A stretch of 64,000 nucleotides of DNA from Rhodoglobus sp. (GCA_025464445.1 JAODLY010000037.1:50804-114803); one strand, 5' to 3'. Shown: positions 35,398 through 44,282, counted from the first letter of the stretch. Translations and numbers: made by a program. The notes: generated from the sequence alone by a model not told the origin.

Positions 35398-36338
35398 TGT
35401 GCTGCGCCTTCTGTTGCGGGTGGGGTGCTGTCGTTAAGGGCCGCGCTGAGCCACGCGATACGGCGGGCGGTCGCGGTGCGGCTGACCGCGGCATCCGGAT
35501 TCATGGCCTCGAAGGCGTGTACGGCCTTCGGGTAGTCGTGGAACTCGACGGGCACGCCTGCGGCCGCGAGCCGGGCGGCGTAGTCAGCGTCCTCATCGTG
35601 GAAGATGTCGAGCTCACCGACGTCGATGAACGTGGGCGGCAGCCCGCCCAGGTCGGTGGCGCGGGCCGGCGCGGCGTACTCGTCTGCCCGCCCCGCACCC
35701 AGGTACGCGGACCAGGCGAGGTGGTGCAGCCTGCCGTTCCAGACCTCGGTGTGAGTGAGCAGCGTCGCGCTGGGCTGATCGCTGCGATCGTCGAGCATGG
35801 GATACCAGGCCTGCACCCCGGCGATCGCCGGCCCGGAGCGGTCCCGTGCGAGCAGGGCGAGGGCGAGCGCGAGCCCCCCGCCTGCGCTCCCCCCCGCCAC
35901 GATCACGCGGTCGTACCTGACCGAAAGCCATTCGAGCGCCATGTAGCAGTCCTCGAGAGGCTCGGGGTGTGGATGCTCCGGCGCGAGCCGATAATCTACC
36001 GAAGCAACCGACACCCCGAGGGTCTCGGCGAGTTCCCCGGTGAGGGCGTCGTCGTACCGCGCCGCCCCGAGGAACATTCCGCCGCCGTGGATCCAGAGGA
36101 TCACGTGCGGGGAAGGCTTGTGGTGAAACCTGAGTTCGAGGGCCGAGCCGTCTGAGCGCTCGATCGTCGTGGACTCTGCCGTGGCACCCGGGCGCACCGA
36201 GATGCGCTCGTCGATCTCGCGCACGAGAGCGACGGTGAGCTCGCCGACGGGCAGGTGCGGCGGCAGAGTGGTGCCGAAAGTACCCGCCAACTCCGGATCG
36301 AGGCGTGCGGCGACCTCGGACTCACTCATTGCGTGCAT
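35394..36338 (-). CDS. alpha/beta hydrolase, acetyl-esterase/lipase type
   Basis: A 314-residue esterase of the HSL family. It carries the oxyanion motif HGGGMFLG, nucleophile elbow GGSAGG, Asp in DVGELDIFHDED and His in KAVHAFE, a complete triad. Placed in a glycoside-utilisation operon between a DUF624 gene and two glycosidases, it probably removes acetyl or other acyl groups from an imported oligosaccharide (inference). The ATG at 36338 shares a base with the stop of the DUF624 gene (TGATG); a second ATG is at 36329. The end overlaps the next gene by 4 bases. Confidence 0.85.
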   Translation of the reverse strand: MHAMSESEVAARLDPELAGTFGTTLPPHLPVGELTVALVREIDERISVRPGATAESTTIERSDGSALELRFHHKPSPHVILWIHGGGMFLGAARYDDALTGELAETLGVSVASVDYRLAPEHPHPEPLEDCYMALEWLSVRYDRVIVAGGSAGGGLALALALLARDRSGPAIAGVQAWYPMLDDRSDQPSATLLTHTEVWNGRLHHLAWSAYLGAGRADEYAAPARATDLGGLPPTFIDVGELDIFHDEDADYAARLAAAGVPVEFHDYPKAVHAFEAMNPDAAVSRTATARRIAWLSAALNDSTPPATEGAAQ

Positions 36339-37000
36339 CAGCGGCTGCCCTGCCCGGGCGGGGCCGCCGCGACGCCGTCTATCGTGTCCAGCAGCCTGCC
36401 GACCACGGCACTGGAGAAAACGGCGAGGATGCACGGCACGAGCACAGCGAGTGCGCCCACTGTCGCGGCGATCACGAAGCCGCCGATGAGTGACATCGAG
36501 AGCACGGTGAGTGCCCAACTTGGACGGTAGGCGACGAGGATGAACGCCCCGCGCCAGGTCGTGAGCCCGCGCTTGCCGCGCACCGCCCCGTAGGCGAGGG
36601 CGTACGGCGCAAGCACGAGCGCGATGGCGGCGACGACGAACCCGGCGACCTGCAGCACTGGGGTCGCGACGAGCAGCCCGGCGATCGTGCCGGCGGCGAC
36701 GAGCGTGACGGCGAGCACGGGATCGACGGCGAATGCATCGCGCACCCGCGGCCGGTCGCCCCTCGCGATGATCGCGGCGAACCGGGCGAGGCCGGTGAGC
36801 AGCAGCGCCGCGGGAAGCGACCCGATCGACATGAGCCACAACTGGCCGGTCGCGACCGCGACGGCGAACGGCGCGACGGAGGCGAGCAGGATGGCGCAGA
36901 CCGCGACGACCCTGGGCAGTTCGAACCAGGTGAGTATCGATGCCCGCTTGACGAGCCACGGCAGGGTGACGGCCTCGTTCGCCGCCTGCACGGCGGTCAC
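36338..37000 (-). CDS. DUF624 (YesL-type) membrane protein
   Basis: A 220-residue membrane protein with about five hydrophobic helices. DUF624 proteins such as B. subtilis YesL are regularly encoded within CUT1 sugar-transport operons; their role is unknown. The family start is visible as a short N-terminus before the first helix (WFELPRVVAVCAILLASVAPF). The GTG start at 37000 overlaps the permease stop (GTGA) and the gene ends on the esterase start, so it is fully embedded in the operon. Confidence 0.82.
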   Translation of the reverse strand: MTAVQAANEAVTLPWLVKRASILTWFELPRVVAVCAILLASVAPFAVAVATGQLWLMSIGSLPAALLLTGLARFAAIIARGDRPRVRDAFAVDPVLAVTLVAAGTIAGLLVATPVLQVAGFVVAAIALVLAPYALAYGAVRGKRGLTTWRGAFILVAYRPSWALTVLSMSLIGGFVIAATVGALAVLVPCILAVFSSAVVGRLLDTIDGVAAAPPGQGSR

Positions 37001-37884
37001 AGCTTGAGTCCGCTCGAGGCGATCGACTGCACGATGTGGCGCTGGGCGATGATGAACACGATGAGCACGGGGATGATCGCCATCGTGATGCCGGCGGCGA
37101 TCGTGCCTAGCGAGCCGCTCGAGAACCGCCCGGCGAGCAGCACGAGACCGACGGGCAGGGTCTGGGTCTGGGTGTCGTTGATCATCACGAGGGGCAGCAG
37201 CAGGTCGTTCCACCAGTAGGTGAACGTGATGATGCCGAGCGTGGCCAGTGCGGGGCCGGACAGCGGCAGCATCACCTGGAAGAAGATCCTCGCGTGGCCA
37301 GCACCGTCGATGCGCGCAGCCTCGTCGAGGTCTTTCGGCAGGCTGAAGAAGTGCTGCCTGAGCAGGAAGATGCCGAAAGCGCTGAAGATGGGCGGCAGGA
37401 TGAGCGCCCACAGCGTGTTCGTTAGCCCGAGTTTCGCCATCACCAGGAACAGCGGCACGATCGTCACCTGCAGCGGGATCATGAGCGAGCCGATCACAAT
37501 GGCGAACAGCACGTTCTTGCCGCGGAACTCGAGCCGGGCGAAGGCGTAGCCCGCCGTCGAGCAGGTGATGAGCTGGGCGGCGGTGATCGACCCGGCGACG
37601 ACTATCGAGTTCAGCACGAACCGCAGGAACGGCACCTGCTCGAACACCTTGCCGAAGTTCGCTGTCGTGAGGTCGTTGACCACGAGCGACGGGGGCAGGC
37701 GGTACAGCTCGGCATCGCTCGGCGAGAGTGCCGCGCGGAAGATCCAGGCGAACGGCGCGACGATCGCGAACGCGGCAACGATGAGGATCGCGAAGGTGAG
37801 CACGCGAAGCCCGATGGACTGCAGGCGCGGCGTAGCGCGACGGCGGGGAGCCGTCTTGATGGTCGAGGTGGTCATGGCGTTCAT
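36997..37884 (-). CDS. carbohydrate ABC transporter permease (MalG type, locus 2)
   Basis: A 295-residue CUT1 permease with six transmembrane helices and the EAA loop LDEAARIDGAGHARIFFQVM. The ATG at 37884 overlaps the stop of the first permease (ATGA); ATG 37875 is an internal alternative. It works with the binding protein and permease upstream to import the substrate of the glycosidases downstream. No ATPase is encoded in the operon. Confidence 0.92.
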   Translation of the reverse strand: MNAMTTSTIKTAPRRRATPRLQSIGLRVLTFAILIVAAFAIVAPFAWIFRAALSPSDAELYRLPPSLVVNDLTTANFGKVFEQVPFLRFVLNSIVVAGSITAAQLITCSTAGYAFARLEFRGKNVLFAIVIGSLMIPLQVTIVPLFLVMAKLGLTNTLWALILPPIFSAFGIFLLRQHFFSLPKDLDEAARIDGAGHARIFFQVMLPLSGPALATLGIITFTYWWNDLLLPLVMINDTQTQTLPVGLVLLAGRFSSGSLGTIAAGITMAIIPVLIVFIIAQRHIVQSIASSGLKL

Positions 37885-38840
37885 CCGTAGAAGGTGAATC
37901 GGCGGGAGACCCTGAACTGGATAAGGGTGAGGACGACGAGCACGAGCATGAGGGTTATGCCGACAGTGGACGCGTATCCGAGGTCGAAGCTCTGGAATGC
38001 CGTGTCGTAGATGAACTCGACGACAGTACGGCTTGCATCCCCAGGGCCGCCCTGGGTGAGCACGCGCGGTTCGGCGAAGACCTGGAAGGCATTGATCGTG
38101 TTGATGACGACGAGGAAGAAGACCGTGGGGGAGAGCAGTGGAAGCGTGATGCGGAAGAAGCGCTGCCAGGCGTTTGCGCCATCCACGATCGCGGCTTCTT
38201 TGATCTCGTTGGGGATCGACTGCAACCCCGCGACGTAGACGAGGATCGAGAACCCGACTGTCTTCCACGAGTTGACGAGCACGACCGCGACAGGTGCCCA
38301 TGCGCTCGACCCGAGCCAGTCGATGTGGTCGACGCCGATGAACCCGAGCCAGTAGTTGACGAGCCCGAGGTCCTTGTTGAGCAGGAAGCGCCAGATGAGC
38401 GCCACCGCCGATGATGAGACGACGAACGGGAAGAGAAACGAAAGCCGGAAGAATCCGCGGATGATGCGCGGCATCCGGGTCTCGAGGAGCACTGCGAGCA
38501 GCAGGCCGATGACGATATTTATCGCGAGGATGGCCAGCGCCATCGTGGTTGTCGAGCGATAGACGGCGACGAGCCGGGAGTCGCTGAACAGGCGGGTGAA
38601 GTTGTCGAGACCGATGAATGTGCCGTCGCTGAGCAGGTTCCAGCTGTAGAAGCTGAGCGCGATCACCCCGATTGTCGGTGCGAGCACGAACAGCAGGAAG
38701 CTGCCCGCCGACGGGGCCAGGAAGGCGGCGGCCGCCCATCCGTCCCCGGGGCGCGTGCGGCGCTTCGGTGCTATCTCGCCACCGTGGGTGGCGGGCTTGC
38801 GCCCGTCACCCACGGCCTGGCGAACTGTGGTGTTCGTCAT
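37881..38840 (-). CDS. carbohydrate ABC transporter permease (MalF type, locus 2)
   Basis: A 319-residue CUT1 permease with an N-terminal cytoplasmic tail of about 35 residues containing PKRRTRPGDGW, then six transmembrane helices; the EAA loop is IKEAAIVDGANAWQRFFRIT. It lies 39 bases downstream of the binding-protein gene and overlaps the second permease by 4 bases. The extended positively charged tail is common in actinobacterial members. Confidence 0.92.
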   Translation of the reverse strand: MTNTTVRQAVGDGRKPATHGGEIAPKRRTRPGDGWAAAAFLAPSAGSFLLFVLAPTIGVIALSFYSWNLLSDGTFIGLDNFTRLFSDSRLVAVYRSTTTMALAILAINIVIGLLLAVLLETRMPRIIRGFFRLSFLFPFVVSSSAVALIWRFLLNKDLGLVNYWLGFIGVDHIDWLGSSAWAPVAVVLVNSWKTVGFSILVYVAGLQSIPNEIKEAAIVDGANAWQRFFRITLPLLSPTVFFLVVINTINAFQVFAEPRVLTQGGPGDASRTVVEFIYDTAFQSFDLGYASTVGITLMLVLVVLTLIQFRVSRRFTFYG

Positions 38841-38879
38841 GGATCTTTTTCTTGTGTAGTGAGTCGTCCTGGTGGCCGG

Positions 38880-40196
38880 CTACTTGCCGGTGATGACCGC
38901 GGACAGGTCGGTCTGCAGCGAGTCGAGGCCATCCTTGACGCTCGTCTCACCCGCGAAGATCAACTGCGTGTAGCGAAGCACGGTCGACTCGTACTCCGAG
39001 TACTTGGCCGGCGCCGGGAATGGCGTCAGTGCCGGGTACTTGTCGACGCTGTCGTAGAACAGCTGTCCGCTCTTCGGCGGGATGCCGGCAGCGACAGTCT
39101 TCTCCGCTGTCGATCGCAGGCTCGGGATCGAGTCGCGCGGCGCGGTGGCAGTGCCGATCTCGGAGTCCTGGATGTCTGCACTCACCGTGTACTTCTGGAA
39201 CTCCCAGGCCAGGTCGGGGTTGACGGCTGACGTCAGGATGGCGTAGCCGGCTGCACCCGCAACTGTCTGGTAGGTGTCACCGGTCGGGTACAGCTGCACG
39301 TCGAAGTCGGTGAACCCGGCGGGCAGGAACGTAGCGCTCGGCCAGCGACCGCCACCGAACATCGCGACCTGTCCGCCCTCGAACCTCGTGAAGATGTCGC
39401 TCATCGGGGCGGGCGCAGGTGCGATGCCCTCGGTGATGAGGTCCTCGAGGTAGGTGACGGCCTTCACGACGGGAGCGCTGTTCGCCGTGGCGTCGGACAC
39501 GTCGCTGTTCACGAGGTTTCCGCCGGCGTTGGCCACCCAGGGGAGGATGCCGGGGAAGATCTCGTTGCCGGCCCAGGTGAAGCCGTACTGGTCGGTGGTG
39601 CCGTCGCCGTTCGTGTCCTTGGTGAGTGCCTTCGCTGTTGCTTTGAAGTCATCCCAGGTCCAGTCGGACTTCGGGTATGGAAGGCCCGCCGCGTCGAACA
39701 GTTTGGTGTTGTAGTAGATCACCATGTCGTTCCAGCCGTTGGGCAGCGCCGTGATGTCGCCCTTGTAACCGAAAGACTGCAGCAGCGCCGGGGCGATGTC
39801 GTCTTTGAACGTCTTCGCGGCCGGGTCGTTGTTCAGGTAGTCGTTGATCGGCACGACGAGGTTGTTCGCGGCGAGGAACTTGATGCCCTCCGATGCCGTG
39901 AACGTCAGGTCGGGCTTCTTGCCGCTCGCGATGAGTGTGGCCAGGTTGGCGTAGTAGCCGCCCCAGTTGTCTCCGGCGATCGGGGTGAGGGTGACGGTGG
40001 TGCCGGGGTTCGCCTTCTCGAAACCGTCGGCGAGCGCCTGGTTTCCGTCCTCAGCGCCCTTTCCGTAGTCCCAGTAGGCGACGTTGAGCGACTTCGTGTC
40101 GCTCGACGACCCACCCGAACTGCAGCTGGTGAGTGCTGTTGCTGCGATCGCTGCTGTGACAACCACAGCTGCGATGGATCTCGTGGTGCGTTTCAT
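38880..40196 (-). CDS. extracellular sugar-binding lipoprotein (ABC importer, locus 2)
   Basis: A 438-residue CUT1 solute-binding protein. The signal peptide MKRTTRSIAAVVVTAAIAAT is followed by ALTSC, the lipobox with the lipidated Cys, and a Ser/Gly linker. The mature part shows the bilobal binding-protein pattern (LNVAYWDYGKGAEDGNQALADGFEKANPGT, GLPYPKSDWTWDDFKATAKAL) and a Ca2+-loop-like DTNGDGTTDQYG. It heads the locus 2 operon: binding protein, two permeases, DUF624, esterase, two glycosidases. ATG 40196 is the only start giving the signal peptide. Confidence 0.93.
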   Translation of the reverse strand: MKRTTRSIAAVVVTAAIAATALTSCSSGGSSSDTKSLNVAYWDYGKGAEDGNQALADGFEKANPGTTVTLTPIAGDNWGGYYANLATLIASGKKPDLTFTASEGIKFLAANNLVVPINDYLNNDPAAKTFKDDIAPALLQSFGYKGDITALPNGWNDMVIYYNTKLFDAAGLPYPKSDWTWDDFKATAKALTKDTNGDGTTDQYGFTWAGNEIFPGILPWVANAGGNLVNSDVSDATANSAPVVKAVTYLEDLITEGIAPAPAPMSDIFTRFEGGQVAMFGGGRWPSATFLPAGFTDFDVQLYPTGDTYQTVAGAAGYAILTSAVNPDLAWEFQKYTVSADIQDSEIGTATAPRDSIPSLRSTAEKTVAAGIPPKSGQLFYDSVDKYPALTPFPAPAKYSEYESTVLRYTQLIFAGETSVKDGLDSLQTDLSAVITGK

Positions 40197-40235
40197 GGGG
40201 GGTAAATCCTCTCCGTTGAGAATCGGCTGTCCCCA

Positions 40236-40264
40236 AGTACACTCCAAGAAATCGGTTTCGTCAA
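40236..40264 (-). promoter_or_regulatory. locus 2 promoter with LacI-type operator in the spacer
   Basis: Reverse-strand TTGACG (40259-40264) and TGTACT (40236-40241) are separated by exactly 17 bases. The spacer contains the near-palindrome GAAATCGGTTTC (40248-40259, forward strand), the same motif found beside both lacI genes. Binding there would block RNA polymerase, so the glycosidase operon should be repressed until its inducer is present. This is the strongest promoter/operator in the window. Confidence 0.65.
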
Positions 40265-40315
40265 TAGTCAGTTTCAAGCCGCAAACGAGGCGATGAAACC
40301 AATGAAACACAGGCG

Positions 40316-40327
40316 GAAACCGATTGC
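40316..40327. promoter_or_regulatory. second LacI-type operator upstream of locus 2
   Basis: GAAACCGATTGC matches the operator at 40248 in ten of twelve positions when read in the complementary sense, and lies 68 bases upstream of it, close to the end of the lacI gene. A pair of operators at this distance could allow looping by a tetrameric or paired dimeric LacI protein. Other partial GAAACC half-sites occur at 40295 and 40350. Confidence 0.4.
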
Positions 40328-40370
40328 AAAGATACCTGCAAACAGGCGTGAAACCGCATGATTGGGCGGG

Positions 40371-41369
40371 TCAGCGCCGCACGGCGGGGGTTGCGCCCTG
40401 GGTCAACGCAGCGCGCAAGACCACCGTGCGCGCGGGCTGGGTATCGCCCGCAATGCGCTCGAGCAGCATGTTCGCGGCCGTCGTGCCGAGGTGCCTGGCC
40501 GGCAGGTGCACCTGGGTGATGGCGTCCGGAGACAGGGTGGAGAACGGGAGGTCGCCGACGACGGCGACCCCGAACTCAGGCGGGGTGATGCCGGCCTCCG
40601 ACAGCACCTGGAGCGCGCCGACGCCCATGAGGTTGTTTGTCGTGACGACGGCGTCGGGAGGATTATCGAGGGCGAGGAGGGCAGCCATCGCTGCACGACC
40701 GCCGTCGACGCGGTAGTTGGCGTGTTGGATGTACTCCGGGCGCACGACACCATCCCCGTCACCGCGTCGCGAGACGACCTGCCGCCAGCCGAGGCTGCGT
40801 TCCTCTGTCCATTCCAGCCCGAGAGGCCCGGCTATGCAGGCTACGCGGCTGTACCCGGCATCGAATAATGCGGATGTCGCGGCGATGCCGGCCGCGCGGT
40901 TGTCCACCATCACGGAGTCGATGTTGAGCCCCGTGTTGCGGTCGACGGCGACCACAGGGCGATTGCGATCGGTCAGGTGGCGGATGTCGCCGTCCTCTGA
41001 CGACGGCGCGAGGATCACCCCTGCCATGTTCTCGGAGTTCGCGATGTCGAGATAGCGGGTCTCTTTCGCGGGGTCGTCGTCGGTGTTGCACAGCACTACC
41101 GAGAACCCGGCGGACTGCGCCCGGTCTTCGACGCCACGAGCGAGGGCCGTGAAGAACGGGTTTTCGACATCAGGGATGAGCAGCGCGATGAGCTCTGAGG
41201 TCTGGTTGCGCAGTCGCCGGGCGGTGCGGTTGGGGGTGAAGTTGAGCTGTTCGGCCGCGTCGCGCACAAGGCGCACCTTCTCCGGGGAGACGGCGGCACC
41301 GTTGAGCACCCGGGAGACGGTCGCCGGGGATACCCCGGCGAGTGCAGCTACCTCATAGATCGTGGCCAT
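40371..41369 (-). CDS. LacI-family transcriptional regulator (glycosidase locus)
   Basis: A 332-residue repressor with a canonical LacI HTH (ATIYEVAALAGVSPATVSRV, then LN, hinge NFTPNRTARRLRNQT) and a sugar-sensing domain (ELIALLIPDVENPFF to GVAVVGDLPFSTLSPDAITQVH). It precedes the locus 2 operon on the same strand, 174 bases upstream of the binding-protein gene. Operators lie both before its own start (41392) and before the operon, so it is probably autoregulated and is the controller of locus 2. Confidence 0.93.
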   Translation of the reverse strand: MATIYEVAALAGVSPATVSRVLNGAAVSPEKVRLVRDAAEQLNFTPNRTARRLRNQTSELIALLIPDVENPFFTALARGVEDRAQSAGFSVVLCNTDDDPAKETRYLDIANSENMAGVILAPSSEDGDIRHLTDRNRPVVAVDRNTGLNIDSVMVDNRAAGIAATSALFDAGYSRVACIAGPLGLEWTEERSLGWRQVVSRRGDGDGVVRPEYIQHANYRVDGGRAAMAALLALDNPPDAVVTTNNLMGVGALQVLSEAGITPPEFGVAVVGDLPFSTLSPDAITQVHLPARHLGTTAANMLLERIAGDTQPARTVVLRAALTQGATPAVRR

Positions 41370-41377
41370 AGCGCATC

Positions 41378-41406
41378 ACTCTAGCCACAATAAATCGATT
41401 TCATAG
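41378..41406 (-). promoter_or_regulatory. lacI promoter with autoregulatory operator
   Basis: The palindrome AAATCGATTT (41392-41401) lies 23 bases before the lacI start. A reverse-strand TAGAGT (41378-41383) is a possible -10 box ending about eight bases before the ATG, so the message could be nearly leaderless; the corresponding -35 (CTATGA) is poor. The palindrome sits in the spacer, as at 40248 and 22331. The divergent flavoprotein gene at 41469 could also be affected. Confidence 0.5.
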
Positions 41407-41468
41407 CCCCTCTTTCGCGCGCCTCACCACCGGCCTGGGACGGGCCGAGCACCTCCTAAGCTGAAGAA

Positions 41469-42824
41469 ATGACTGCCACCGACGTCGAAGCCCGACTCGT
41501 TGCCGCACTGGGGAACGCGGTGTCCGTGGAGCGGGCGGCACTGGACGAAGCGATGTCCGACAAGTCAGGGCACGTCTCGAGCGGTCGCCCGCTGGCCGTC
41601 GTGACTGCGCGAACGATCGAGGATGTGCAGGCAGTCATGCGCATCGCCACGGAGACACGCACCCCTGTCGTCACCCGCGGCGCCGGCACCGGCCTCGCGG
41701 GCGGCGCGATCGCCGGCCCTGGCGAGATCGTGCTCTCGACGCTGGCGATGGACGGCCTGCTCGAGGTCTCCGTCGACGACGAACTCGCTGTCGTGCAGCC
41801 GGGCATCATCAACGCGGGACTGAACGCCATGCTCGAACAGCACGGGCTGTGGTTCGCCCCCGATCCGGCAAGCCGTGCCATCTCGAGCGTCGGCGGCAAC
41901 ATCGCGACAAACGCGGGCGGGCTGCTCTGTGCGAAGTACGGTGTCACGCGCGAGGCCGTGCTCGGGCTCAAGGTCGTGCTCGCCGATGGGCGGCTCATCG
42001 AGCTCGGTCACCGCACGGTCAAGGGGGTGACCGGCCTCGACTTCACCGCCCTCATGATCGGCTCGGAGGGCACGCTCGGGGTCATCGTCGAAGCGACCCT
42101 GAAGCTGCGGCCCGTCGTGACCGGGCCGGTCGCAGTCATCGCGGCGACGTTCCCCGGGGTAGAGGCCGCCGCACGGGCATCCGCCGCAGTGAGTGCTTCC
42201 GGCCTGCGTCCCGCGATCATGGAGCTCATCGGCGAGAGCGCCATGGCGGGCATTTCCAGATACCTGGGCTCGGATCATCCCGCCGGCTCGCAGCTCATCC
42301 TGCAGTTCGACGGCCCCGGCGCGGACGTCGAGGGGGATGCCGCGTTGCAGGTCATCCGCTCGCTCGGGGGAGACGCCCAACTCTCCACCGACCGGGTCGC
42401 CGGTGAGGCGCTGTTCGCGGCCCGCAGGGCATTCCACCCGGCGATGGAGCAACTGGGAACGGTACTCATCGAAGACGTCTGCGTGCCGCGCAGCCAGCTG
42501 CCGGCGATGTTCGCGGCGATCGGGCAGATCGAGGAGCGCTACGGCATTTCGATCCCGACGGTCGCCCACGCCGGCGACGGCAACCTGCACCCGAACTTCG
42601 TCTATGAAGGACGGGAGGTGCCGGAGGCCATCTGGGCCGCTGCCGACGAGCTGTTCCTCGCCGCCCTTCGGCTCGGTGGAACCCTCACCGGGGAGCACGG
42701 CATCGGGCTGCTCAAGCGCCGCTGGTTGCGCGACGAACTCGGGGATGACCAGCTCGACCTGCAGCGCCAGGTGAAAGCGGTTTTCGACCCGCTCGGCATC
42801 CTGAACCCCGGCAAGGTGTACTGA
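41469..42824 (+). CDS. FAD-binding oxidase, glycolate oxidase/D-lactate dehydrogenase (GlcD) type
   Basis: A 451-residue flavoprotein of the VAO family that oxidises a 2-hydroxy acid. The FAD-binding (PCMH) domain has VVTRGAGTGLAGGA and SSVGGNIATNAGGLLCAKYG, then GLKVVLADGR; the C-terminal FAD-linked oxidase domain has the metal/substrate His motif AHAGDGNLHPNF and GEHGIGLLKRRWL. ATG 41469 gives the full N-terminus. It could run on glycolate or D-lactate, the latter being a possible end product of 6-deoxy-sugar degradation through lactaldehyde; that link to the sugar loci is inference. Confidence 0.9.
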   Translation: MTATDVEARLVAALGNAVSVERAALDEAMSDKSGHVSSGRPLAVVTARTIEDVQAVMRIATETRTPVVTRGAGTGLAGGAIAGPGEIVLSTLAMDGLLEVSVDDELAVVQPGIINAGLNAMLEQHGLWFAPDPASRAISSVGGNIATNAGGLLCAKYGVTREAVLGLKVVLADGRLIELGHRTVKGVTGLDFTALMIGSEGTLGVIVEATLKLRPVVTGPVAVIAATFPGVEAAARASAAVSASGLRPAIMELIGESAMAGISRYLGSDHPAGSQLILQFDGPGADVEGDAALQVIRSLGGDAQLSTDRVAGEALFAARRAFHPAMEQLGTVLIEDVCVPRSQLPAMFAAIGQIEERYGISIPTVAHAGDGNLHPNFVYEGREVPEAIWAAADELFLAALRLGGTLTGEHGIGLLKRRWLRDELGDDQLDLQRQVKAVFDPLGILNPGKVY

Positions 42825-42892
42825 CAGGCACGCAAAGCACAGTTGAGCGTCATCTTGCCCACGGCCGCGCCGGCCACGATTACTCTGGCAGC

Positions 42893-43438
42893 ATGACGTT
42901 CCTGCCGATGACGACGTACGACACGCTGGGGCCGGAAGGCAGGGCCGCAAGCGACAGGCAGCTCGAACTGCACGGCGGGGTCATCACGAACATGAAGGCG
43001 ACACTGCTCAGCCATGTGCCGAGCTTCACGGCGTACATGGAGTGGTACACGCTGTACGACGAGCTCGTCCCGTTCATCGGTGAGCGGGCGGTGTCACTGT
43101 TCAGCTATGCGATCTCTGACCAGAACGACTGCCTCGTCTGCTCGGTGTTCTTTCGCCGCATCCTGATCGACAACGGCGAGGACCCGGACAACCCGCAGGT
43201 CACCGAGGCGGAGCAGTTGCTCATCGACTGGGGCAGGCTCATCGCCGCAAACCCCGGCGGCATCGCCCAGGACTTCTACGCGAAGCTCGAGCACGCCTTC
43301 AACCCGCAGCTGCGAGTGCTGTTGCTCGCGTTCGCCGGACAGATGGTCGCCACCAACATCTTCAACACCGTCGGCAAAGTGCCGCTCGACGATGTGCTCT
43401 ACGACTACCGCAAGCCGGGCGACGAGCGAACCAATTGA
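42893..43438 (+). CDS. carboxymuconolactone-decarboxylase/AhpD-like protein
   Basis: A 181-residue, all-helical protein. The core segment ERAVSLFSYAISDQNDCLVC has the CxxC redox pair of AhpD-like members, followed by SVFFRRILIDNGEDPD. AhpD-type proteins act as thiol-based peroxidase partners, whereas others are decarboxylases without the Cys pair; here the Cys pair favours a redox role. No signal peptide. It is followed, 10 bases later, by a mycofactocin-type SDR, so the two are likely co-transcribed. The substrate is unknown. Confidence 0.75.
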   Translation: MTFLPMTTYDTLGPEGRAASDRQLELHGGVITNMKATLLSHVPSFTAYMEWYTLYDELVPFIGERAVSLFSYAISDQNDCLVCSVFFRRILIDNGEDPDNPQVTEAEQLLIDWGRLIAANPGGIAQDFYAKLEHAFNPQLRVLLLAFAGQMVATNIFNTVGKVPLDDVLYDYRKPGDERTN

Positions 43439-43448
43439 GGCGCACGCT

Positions 43449-44258
43449 ATGACCGGGGACTTCGCCGGCAGGGTCGCTTTCGTCACCGGCGCGGCACACG
43501 GGCAGGGGCGTGCTGTCGCCCTCGCGCTTGCCGCGCAGGGCGCCGACATCGTCGGTTTCGATGTTGCGGCGAAGATCGAGTACCCGGCGTACGCGCAGGG
43601 CAGCACCGCCGAGCTCGACTCGCTCAGGGCCGAAGTCGAAGCTCTGGGCCGCCGTGCGCTCGTGTTCGTCGGTGACGTGCGGGATGCCGCAGCAATCCAG
43701 TCGGCGGTCGACGCGACAATCGCGGAGTTCGGCCGCATCGACGTGCTGTTCAACAACGCCGGCATCGTGGCCTACGCGTCGCTCGAGGACATGACCGAGC
43801 CGGAGTGGGACGCCATGATCGACGTCAACCTCAAGGGCCCATTCCTCGTCACCCGAGCCATCGCCCCGCACATGAAGCGCGCCGGGCGCGGCGTCATCGT
43901 GAACAACTCGAGCGTCATGGGCCTGCGTGGCGGCAACAGGCTTTCGCACTACGTCGCGTCCAAACACGGGCTCACGGGGCTGACCAGGGCCTGGGCGATC
44001 GAGCTGGCGCCGTTCGGCGTACGCGTGGTGAGCATCCATCCGACCGGGGTGAACACGCCCATGAACGATGGGCTCGCCCAACTGGAGGGCGCGACCGCGA
44101 TCGAGATCGCCGAGCGCAGTGCCGGCAACCTGCTGCCCGGCGTGCCCTGGGTCGAGACGGCGGATGTGGCAGAGCTCGTGCTCTACCTCGCGAGCGACCG
44201 CGCCCGCTACGTGACCGGCAGCCAGCACGTGGTGGATGCGGGCCTGCTCACGCGCTGA
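43449..44258 (+). CDS. SDR oxidoreductase of the mycofactocin-coupled subfamily
   Basis: A 269-residue short-chain dehydrogenase. The cofactor motif is TGAAHGQGRAVA; catalytic residues are Ser154/155 (NNSS), Tyr168 and Lys172 (YVASK). Between the second strand and the following helix it has the extra segment AKIEYPAYAQGSTAELDS (about 41-58), the insertion characteristic of SDRs that hold NAD tightly and pass electrons to the peptide-derived cofactor mycofactocin. No mycofactocin biosynthesis gene is in the window. It lies between a CMD/AhpD-like gene and an F420-type oxidoreductase. Likely substrates are alcohols; none can be named. Confidence 0.82.
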   Translation: MTGDFAGRVAFVTGAAHGQGRAVALALAAQGADIVGFDVAAKIEYPAYAQGSTAELDSLRAEVEALGRRALVFVGDVRDAAAIQSAVDATIAEFGRIDVLFNNAGIVAYASLEDMTEPEWDAMIDVNLKGPFLVTRAIAPHMKRAGRGVIVNNSSVMGLRGGNRLSHYVASKHGLTGLTRAWAIELAPFGVRVVSIHPTGVNTPMNDGLAQLEGATAIEIAERSAGNLLPGVPWVETADVAELVLYLASDRARYVTGSQHVVDAGLLTR

Positions 44259-44282
44259 CCGGCACGGGTGGAGAATCGAAGC

